Assembly (NCBI GenBank): GCA_026998145.1
Contig: JALTRC010000409.1
Location: forward strand, 1 to 9,844
Source: Gammaproteobacteria bacterium
GTDB taxonomy: Bacteria; Pseudomonadota; Gammaproteobacteria; SZUA-229
Length of the DNA: 9,844 nt
Reading direction: 5' to 3'
The notes beneath the pieces were generated by a model. That model was not told where the DNA came from. It made no database searches and worked only from the letters and a program-made list of their open reading frames with translations. Made by a program: the position numbers and the translations under genes. Shown here piece by piece: positions 6,626 to 9,844 of this stretch; position 1 is the stretch's first letter; each line of letters opens with the position of its first letter.

Positions 6626-8529
6626 TATTCGTCGTATAACTTGTCAGCAATAATAATATCAGCCTGTTCTCTAAGCTGACCGATAAATGCCATCAGTTCA
6701 CGACCGGATAAATCGGCTTCCATTTGCTGCTGTAACTGTCTGGTTTCTGCTGCATCAAGTTTGTCTGCATCCTTAACCCCGTTTACTGCAACTAAAGCCA
6801 GGCCTCTGGCCAGCGCAACTGTTTTATACACCGGTTTATCTGAGGGTTTTGCCATTGAGAAAGCTTCATTCACCACCAGACGGTCTGCATCGGCAAATTT
6901 ACGATTAATAAAGCCAAGCTGTTTTAGCGGCAGTTTTTTCGCTTTGGCAAGCGCTGGCAGGGATGCAGATTTCTGTAACTCGGCAATCAGTGCCTGGCTA
7001 TCTGCCTGAGCTAACTGCTGTATTTTCTTATTGATTAAAGCCTGTTTAACCTGCTCTTTAACTTCAGCAAGGGCTAAAGGTTTCGCCGGATGATGCTGCT
7101 CTGTTCGCAGTACAACAATATGATTTTTACCCAGCTCAATCACATCGGAGTTGCGGCCTTCTTTTAACAGTAAATCACTGAATGCCGCCTGACGAACTTT
7201 CTCGTTACTGGCAATGCCACTACCCGCTGTTCGGCTAAAGCTTTTAGAATGTTTGATTGATTCAGACAAAGCCTCTGCAACCGGCTCCAGTGAATCATCA
7301 TTTTCATAGGCGGTTGTTGCCATTAATTCCGAACGCTCATAAAACAGGTTATCAATTTCCTGTTGCTGCTGGGCTTTTACCAGCTCTGCACGTTTCTGCT
7401 CGAAGCTTTCAGGCTTTTTACCTTTAATGTCTTCCAGCTGAATAATGTGATAACCAAATTCTGTTTGAATAACGCCGGATAGCTCACCCTTTTTCAACTT
7501 AAATAAGCTTTCCTCAAATGCAGGCACCATCATGCCCCTGCCTATCCAGCCAAGTTCACCACCCTGTGATGCAGAACCGGGATCTTCTGAAACACTTTTT
7601 GCCACCTTAGCAAATGATTCGCCTTTGGCAATACGCTGACGGGCGGCTTCAATTTTCTGTTTTTTCTGCTGCTGCGTTGCTTCATCGTCACTGTCTTTAA
7701 GCTGTACCAGAATGTGGCGCGCCTTACGCTCTTCATCTGCTGCAATACCTGCTACATATTCATCATACTGACGACGTAACTCATCCTCATTGATTTCACT
7801 CTCCGGCTTAATGTTATCGGCATTTAATTCGATATAGGCAATGCTGGTGGTTTCAGGGCTCAGGTAATTCTGCTTGTTTTCTTCGTAGTATTGAGCAATT
7901 TCATCTTCCGTAACCTTTACTTTATCTTTATAGGTAGACTGCTCAAAAACAACATAACTGACATCGCGCAACTGGTTTTGAATACGATCAACCAGATTCA
8001 CTTCCGCAGGGCTGACAAAAGCCGTTTTACTGATGCCATCCTGCACCTGCTGTACTTTCAGATCCTGCTTAAAGACATATTCAAACTGCCCCACACTCAT
8101 GCCCTGAGAATTAACAATTTTCTTATAGCTTTTCGCATCAAAGTGTCCATCATCCTGAAACACTTTCATTTTCTGAATATTCTGGGCAAGCAGTTTATTG
8201 CTAATATTGAAACCGGCTTTTTCCGTGTAATCTTCCAGCAGCTTACGGTTAATTAACTGATTAATAACCTGCTGTTTAATACTTTTATCAAATTCGGGAT
8301 TACTGGGCAGCTGTCCACCGAACATGGATGCCAGCTGCTGACGCTGACGCTCCACCGCCTGATCGAATTCAGCCGGTGTTATTTCTATATCATTCACTTT
8401 TGCTGCAAATGGCTGGGGACCGCCACCAATATATTCCTGAATACCCCAGAGTGCAAAAGGCACTGAAATAAAAGCAATAATTACCCAGCCGAGTATGCCC
8501 TTGGCCTTATCATTAATGGTTTGTAACAT
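6625..8529 (-). CDS. ppiD: PpiD-type periplasmic chaperone / peptidyl-prolyl isomerase
   Basis: This is a membrane-anchored periplasmic folding factor that meets proteins leaving the Sec translocon. The 634 residues are close to E. coli PpiD (about 620). It starts with a short cytoplasmic tail and one membrane anchor at about 12-30 (GWVIIAFISVPFALWG), the typical PpiD N-terminus. A SurA-like chaperone region spans about 40-260, starting PFAAKVNDIEITPAEFDQAV. One parvulin domain lies at about 266-368 (RHILVQL, SEDPGSASQGGELGW, FGYHIIQLEDIK), followed by a second, Lys/Gln-rich helical region to the C-terminus. His272, Asp316, Phe338 and His361 occupy the positions expected for parvulin catalysis, unlike my recollection of E. 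coli PpiD. Its place after hupB fits the common lon-hupB-ppiD order. AGGA lies 10 nt before the ATG. The downstream symporter overlaps its stop by one base. Confidence 0.95.
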   Translation of the reverse strand: MLQTINDKAKGILGWVIIAFISVPFALWGIQEYIGGGPQPFAAKVNDIEITPAEFDQAVERQRQQLASMFGGQLPSNPEFDKSIKQQVINQLINRKLLEDYTEKAGFNISNKLLAQNIQKMKVFQDDGHFDAKSYKKIVNSQGMSVGQFEYVFKQDLKVQQVQDGISKTAFVSPAEVNLVDRIQNQLRDVSYVVFEQSTYKDKVKVTEDEIAQYYEENKQNYLSPETTSIAYIELNADNIKPESEINEDELRRQYDEYVAGIAADEERKARHILVQLKDSDDEATQQQKKQKIEAARQRIAKGESFAKVAKSVSEDPGSASQGGELGWIGRGMMVPAFEESLFKLKKGELSGVIQTEFGYHIIQLEDIKGKKPESFEQKRAELVKAQQQQEIDNLFYERSELMATTAYENDDSLEPVAEALSESIKHSKSFSRTAGSGIASNEKVRQAAFSDLLLKEGRNSDVIELGKNHIVVLRTEQHHPAKPLALAEVKEQVKQALINKKIQQLAQADSQALIAELQKSASLPALAKAKKLPLKQLGFINRKFADADRLVVNEAFSMAKPSDKPVYKTVALARGLALVAVNGVKDADKLDAAETRQLQQQMEADLSGRELMAFIGQLREQADIIIADKLYDE

Positions 8530-8610
8530 TGAGTGAATATCCTATGGTGATTCTCTGGGCGCGACTTTATAAAACACTGTTCGCCCGTATACATTTTTAT
8601 TTGAGGGTGA

Positions 8611-8639
8611 ATCATACTAGAGACGGCTCTTAAGCTAAA
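8611..8639 (-). promoter_or_regulatory. Candidate ppiD promoter
   Basis: On the minus strand TTTAGC (8634-8639) is followed after 17 nt by TATGAT (8611-8616), which would start transcription near 8604 with a leader of about 75 nt. The -10 matches sigma70 at 5 of 6 positions and the -35 at only 3. I did not find a convincing sigma32 or CpxR site, although E. coli ppiD is reported to be stress-regulated. The remainder of the 8530-8726 gap is AT-rich and shows nothing else I can name. Confidence 0.3.
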
Positions 8640-8768
8640 GACTGTATGCCGGCTGGATTGGATTTATTTAGCTTTTATCGGGAAAAAACAACAGAAATCC
8701 ATATCGGTTAAAATTTTTTATATAAGGCGATCGCGTTCAAAATCGCTCCCGGCGATTTTGTCGAACCC

Positions 8769-8783
8769 GGGTTCTCGTCCCGT
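8769..8783 (+). other. Degenerate T-arm-like sequence, opposite strand to tRNA-Asp
   Basis: GGGTTCTCGTCCCGT on the plus strand matches the tRNA-Asp T-arm GGGTTCGAGTCCCGT (minus strand, 9024-9038) at 13 of 15 positions. With the C before it, it can fold as a CGGG/CCCG stem around a 7-nt loop, TTCTCGT. The loop lacks the conserved purine-A pair of a real T-loop, and no acceptor, D or anticodon arm is present, so it is not a functional tRNA. The same sequence occurs in copy 2 at 8943-8957. Confidence 0.5.
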
Positions 8784-8796
8784 ATGAATCCGTAAA

Positions 8797-8830
8797 ACAA
8801 AAAAGCCCCTCTGAGATCAGAGAGGCTTCT
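8797..8830 (-). terminator. Duplicate intrinsic terminator (copy 1)
   Basis: This is the repeat-borne copy of the terminator that follows tRNA-Asp. The stem AAAAGCCCCTCTGA (8801-8814) pairs with 8817-8830, and a T-run follows on the minus strand. The change at 8829 breaks one outer A-T pair compared with copy 2. It lies between the tRNA operon and ppiD and would catch any read-through. Confidence 0.75.
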
Positions 8831-8838
8831 ACTTTGTA

Positions 8839-8857
8839 TGGCGGACCGGACGGGACT
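8839..8857 (-). pseudogene. 3'-terminal fragment of tRNA-Asp (19 nt)
   Basis: The segment reads AGTCCCGTCCGGTCCGCCA on the minus strand, identical to the last 19 nt of the intact tRNA-Asp including CCA. It covers part of the T-loop, the T-stem 3' strand, the acceptor 3' strand and the CCA end. The rest of the tRNA is absent; sequence upstream of it (8858 onward) is unrelated GC-rich DNA. It cannot make a tRNA. The end point inside the T-loop resembles a tRNA attachment-site boundary. Confidence 0.8.
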
Positions 8858-8858
8858 A

Positions 8859-8879
8859 CGCAGGGCCTCCTGCCCTGCG
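8859..8879. repeat. GC-rich inverted repeat in the 43-bp spacer between repeat copies
   Basis: CGCAGGGC (8859-8866) and GCCCTGCG (8872-8879) form a perfect 8-bp stem with a CTCCT loop. A second short inverted repeat, GCCC-TGC-GGGC, follows at 8879-8889. The whole 8858-8890 block is far richer in GC than the surrounding intergenic DNA. It has no T-run and so is not an intrinsic terminator. It resembles a REP-like palindromic unit, but no family was recognised. Confidence 0.6.
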
Positions 8880-8900
8880 CCCTGCGGGCCGCGATTTAAA

Positions 8901-9031
8901 GCGATCGCGTTCAAAATCGCTCCCGGCGATTTTGTCGAACCCGGGTTCTCGTCCCGTATGAATCCGTAACACAAAAAAGCCCCTCTGAGATCAGAGAGGC
9001 TTTTACTTTGTATGGCGGACCGGACGGGACT
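8901..9031. repeat. 131-bp direct repeat, copy 2 (overlapping tRNA-Asp)
   Basis: This is the copy joined to the intact tRNA-Asp gene. Its last 19 bp (9013-9031) are the tRNA 3' end and the remaining 112 bp are the downstream flank with the terminator and palindromes. Identity with 8727-8857 is 129 of 131 positions. The identity stops inside the T-loop, between TTCG and AGTCCC on the tRNA strand. Confidence 0.95.
8971..9004 (-). terminator. Intrinsic terminator of the hupB-tRNA-Val-tRNA-Asp transcript
   Basis: On the minus strand AAAAGCCTCTCTGA pairs with TCAGAGGGGCTTTT with one internal mismatch, and the hairpin is followed by TTTTTTGT. It begins 8 nt after the CCA end of tRNA-Asp. The A-run on the other side makes the structure nearly symmetrical. 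No terminator is seen between hupB and the tRNAs, so this is the first stop signal for the whole transcript. Confidence 0.9.
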
Positions 9032-9089
9032 CGAACCCGCGACCTCCGGCGTGACAGGCCGGCATTCTAACCAGCTGAACTACCGGTCC
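9013..9089 (-). tRNA. tRNA-Asp (anticodon GTC)
   Basis: The 77-nt gene, CCA included, folds into a standard cloverleaf. The acceptor stem is GGACCGG/CCGGTCC, the D-arm contains GTTCAGCTGGTTAGAAT, and the anticodon loop CTGTCAC places GTC at 9053-9055. The T-arm GCGGGTTCGAGTCCCGT carries the conserved TTCGA, and GCCA forms the 3' end. It reads aspartate codons GAC/GAU. It closely resembles E. coli tRNA-Asp. It lies 2 bp after tRNA-Val and should be released from a shared precursor. Its 3' end is part of the 131-bp repeat. Confidence 0.97.
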
Positions 9090-9091
9090 AG

Positions 9092-9167
9092 TGGTGGGTG
9101 ATGAGGGATTTGAACCCCCGACATTCGCCTTGTAAGGGCGACGCTCTACCAACTGAGCTAATCACCC
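9092..9167 (-). tRNA. tRNA-Val (anticodon TAC)
   Basis: The 76-nt gene with encoded CCA has acceptor stem GGGTGAT/ATCACCC, D-arm GCTCAGTTGGTAGAGC, anticodon TAC at 9132-9134 in CTTACAA, and T-arm GGGGGTTCAAATCCCTC. It reads valine GUA/GUG codons (UAC usually being modified at the wobble base). Only 16 bp separate its 5' end from the hupB stop codon, so it is probably cut from the hupB transcript by RNase P after endonucleolytic cleavage. Confidence 0.97.
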
Positions 9168-9183
9168 GCCGTTTTGAGGAGCG

Positions 9184-9456
9184 CTAGTTTACGGCATCCT
9201 TTAATGCTTTGCCAGGCTTAAATGCAGGAACATTGGCCGCAGCAATCTGAATCTCTGCACCTGTTTGAGGGTTACGACCGGTGCGTGCAGCACGTTGACG
9301 TACCAGGTATGTACCAAAGCCAACAATAGTCACTTGATCATTATTTTTTAATGCACCACTAATTGATTCGATAAAACCATCCAGCGCACGACCAGAGTCA
9401 GCTTTTGACAGGCCAGATTTTTCAGCAATTGCGTCAATTAATTCAGATTTATTCAT
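9184..9456 (-). CDS. hupB: DNA-binding protein HU-beta
   Basis: This is a small nucleoid protein that bends and compacts DNA as a dimer. The 90 residues are the HU standard length. The N-terminal helical half is MNKSELIDAIAEKSGLSKADSGRALDGFI. The beta-arm signature GFGTYLVRQRAARTGRNPQTG begins at about residue 47, with the DNA-intercalating Asn-Pro at about 62-63. The C-terminus VPAFKPGKALKDAVN is typical of HU rather than IHF. Beta rather than alpha is inferred from its place before ppiD. AAGGA lies 6 nt before the ATG. Strong promoter matches lie about 120-200 bp upstream, after the terminator of the preceding gene, and tRNA-Val begins 16 bp after the stop. Confidence 0.96.
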   Translation of the reverse strand: MNKSELIDAIAEKSGLSKADSGRALDGFIESISGALKNNDQVTIVGFGTYLVRQRAARTGRNPQTGAEIQIAAANVPAFKPGKALKDAVN

Positions 9457-9545
9457 TATTGATCCTTGTTAGGTATGTAATTACAGGAACGTAGTATTTC
9501 AAAATTTCGAGATGTTTTAATAAAGCCCGGAATATTTGTTTTATT

Positions 9546-9562
9546 AATACTTAAAAAGTATT
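9546..9562 (-). other. AT-rich hairpin in the hupB leader
   Basis: AATACTT/AAGTATT form a perfect 7-bp stem with a 3-nt loop near the start of the predicted leader of about 120 nt. It is AT-only apart from one G-C pair and therefore weak. It could affect leader stability or be a protein-binding palindrome; nothing in the sequence decides between these. Confidence 0.3.
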
Positions 9563-9581
9563 TTCTTGTTCAGCCGCGAGA

Positions 9582-9611
9582 TTTATACCAGCCCGCAAAG
9601 CGCCGTGTCAA
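9582..9611 (-). promoter_or_regulatory. Probable main hupB promoter
   Basis: On the minus strand a perfect -35 TTGACA (9606-9611) is followed after 18 nt by TATAAA (9582-9587). The -10 is preceded by TGG, which gives an extended -10 (TGGTATAAA). Transcription would start near 9575 and the leader would be about 118 nt. This is the best sigma70 match in the window and fits the high expression expected for HU and tRNA genes. Confidence 0.75.
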
Positions 9612-9630
9612 TGGGTTTTCGCATTATTGT

Positions 9631-9660
9631 GGCATATTCTTCAGGATTAAATCTTGTCAA
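9631..9660 (-). promoter_or_regulatory. Possible second hupB promoter
   Basis: A second perfect TTGACA (9655-9660) lies 49 bp upstream of the first on the minus strand. The -10 is poor: TATGCC at 18 nt (9631-9636) or AATATG at 16 nt (9633-9638). Multiple promoters are known for hupB in E. coli, which makes a tandem arrangement plausible, but the -10 leaves this uncertain. Confidence 0.35.
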
Positions 9661-9760
9661 GTCTGTTTTTATCGCATTTGTCTAAAAGTTTTCATTTTTT
9701 TAAACAGATAAAGCCCTCTATAAGTTTTCTATAAATAATAAAATTTTATCTGCGGCATAA

Positions 9761-9789
9761 AAAAACAGCGGCCAGAGACCGCTGTTTTT
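9761..9789 (-). terminator. Intrinsic terminator after the upstream gene (probably lon)
   Basis: AAAAACAGCGG (9761-9771) and CCGCTGTTTTT (9779-9789) form a perfect 11-bp inverted repeat with a 7-nt loop. On the minus strand it ends in a T-run that continues beyond the stem. It starts 15 bp after the stop codon of the gene at the right edge and separates that gene from hupB. The A/T symmetry means it could also work in the plus direction. Between it and the hupB promoters (9661-9760) is very AT-rich DNA with no gene. Confidence 0.92.
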
Positions 9790-9804
9790 AAGCAAAACTA
9801 AACA

Positions 9805-9844
9805 CTAGTGGTGCTGATTAGCACTGCCGGATTTCGCTTTTGGC
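9805..9844 (-). CDS. C-terminal tail of an upstream gene, possibly Lon protease
   Basis: In the frame ending with TAG at 9805-9807 the minus strand encodes PKAKSGSANQHH, a polar tail with no recognisable domain. Two other frames also stop nearby, so the choice of frame is an inference from distance to the terminator and the tail's composition. Lon is proposed only because lon precedes hupB in many gammaproteobacteria. The twelve visible residues cannot confirm it. Confidence 0.4.
   Translation of the reverse strand, partial: PKAKSGSANQHH

Larger units (their letters stand above)
8727..8857. repeat. 131-bp direct repeat, copy 1 (ppiD side)
   Basis: This segment equals 8901-9031 at a fixed offset of 174 bp, with two mismatches (8796 A versus 8970 C; 8829 C versus 9003 T). 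In plus-strand order it holds the palindrome GCGATCGC (8727-8734), a hairpin with stem CAAAATCGC/GCGATTTTG and a 5-nt loop, the 12-bp palindrome GAACCCGGGTTC (8763-8774), an intrinsic-terminator hairpin (8797-8830), and 19 bp identical to the 3' end of tRNA-Asp (8839-8857). The flanks differ from those of copy 2 on both sides. The high identity suggests a recent duplication or ongoing gene conversion. Confidence 0.95.

Noticed and set aside
7891..8256. A 121-codon plus-strand open frame opposite ppiD
   Set aside because: It is fully contained in ppiD on the opposite strand, and its hydrophobic, Phe/Ile-rich composition is what the complement of a Lys/Glu-rich gene gives.
8727..8734. GCGATCGC octamer (the same string as the cyanobacterial HIP1 motif), repeated at 8901
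   Set aside because: The second occurrence is simply part of the 131-bp direct repeat. Two copies in one duplicated unit do not show an enriched genomic motif, and the genes are not cyanobacterial.
8708..8974. An 88-codon minus-strand open frame with two copies of GFIRDENPGSTKSPGAILNA
   Set aside because: It lies wholly in the duplicated tRNA-Asp downstream region, reads through a terminator and the tRNA fragment, and its internal repeat only reflects a DNA unit of 174 bp (58 codons). No ribosome-binding site was seen. It is judged a by-product of the DNA repeat, not a protein.
8727..9031. Two-repeat CRISPR-like arrangement
   Set aside because: The repeats are 131 bp, there are only two, they contain tRNA and terminator sequence, and no cas genes are nearby.
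9705..9752. Inverted repeat CAGATAAA/TTTATCTG with a 32-nt loop upstream of hupB
   Set aside because: It is short, AT-rich, widely spaced and set in very AT-rich DNA; it is likely to occur by chance and matches no operator I know.

Overview
The window reads as chromosomal housekeeping DNA of a gammaproteobacterium of moderate GC content. The evidence is the gene set and its order. Read along the minus strand from the right edge it runs: end of an upstream gene (probably lon), hupB, tRNA-Val, tRNA-Asp, ppiD, an SDF-family symporter, fabI on the opposite strand, then yejA-yejB-yejE-yejF. From memory, a lon-hupB-ppiD-fabI-yej neighbourhood occurs in Pseudomonas and relatives, so I place the organism near the Pseudomonadales/Cellvibrionales/Oceanospirillales without naming a genus.

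Left part (1-4348, minus): a compact four-gene operon for a YejABEF-type peptide ABC importer. It comprises a periplasmic binding protein with signal peptide, two permeases, and the first 154 codons of the double-ATPase subunit, which runs off the left edge. Gene junctions are 3 bp, a 1-bp TAATG overlap, and 1 bp, so the genes should be co-transcribed and partly translationally coupled. An 84-bp region separates yejA from the divergent fabI (enoyl-ACP reductase). The fabI start is set by an AGGAG ribosome-binding site, six codons inside the longest reading frame.

Middle (5321-8529, minus): ppiD, an inner-membrane-anchored periplasmic chaperone with a parvulin domain, is followed by a dicarboxylate/acidic amino-acid symporter gene whose ATG overlaps the ppiD stop as TAATG. 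fabI is convergent with this pair.

Right part (8530-9844): hupB has strong sigma70-type promoter matches. Its stop codon lies only 16 bp before tRNA-Val, which lies 2 bp before tRNA-Asp, so this looks like a mixed mRNA-tRNA transcript ending at an intrinsic terminator. The most unusual structure is here. The last 19 nt of tRNA-Asp plus 112 bp downstream, including the terminator, are duplicated as a 131-bp direct repeat with 2 mismatches. The two copies are separated by 43 bp of GC-rich hairpin DNA. The break falls in the T-loop, where tRNA-targeting integrases often recombine, so it may be a scar of integration and excision or of tRNA-array collapse. The repeat also carries, on the other strand, a degenerate copy of the tRNA T-arm.

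I see no CRISPR array, complete mobile element, toxin-antitoxin pair or defence system. Apart from the tRNA-linked repeat, this is ordinary core-genome content.
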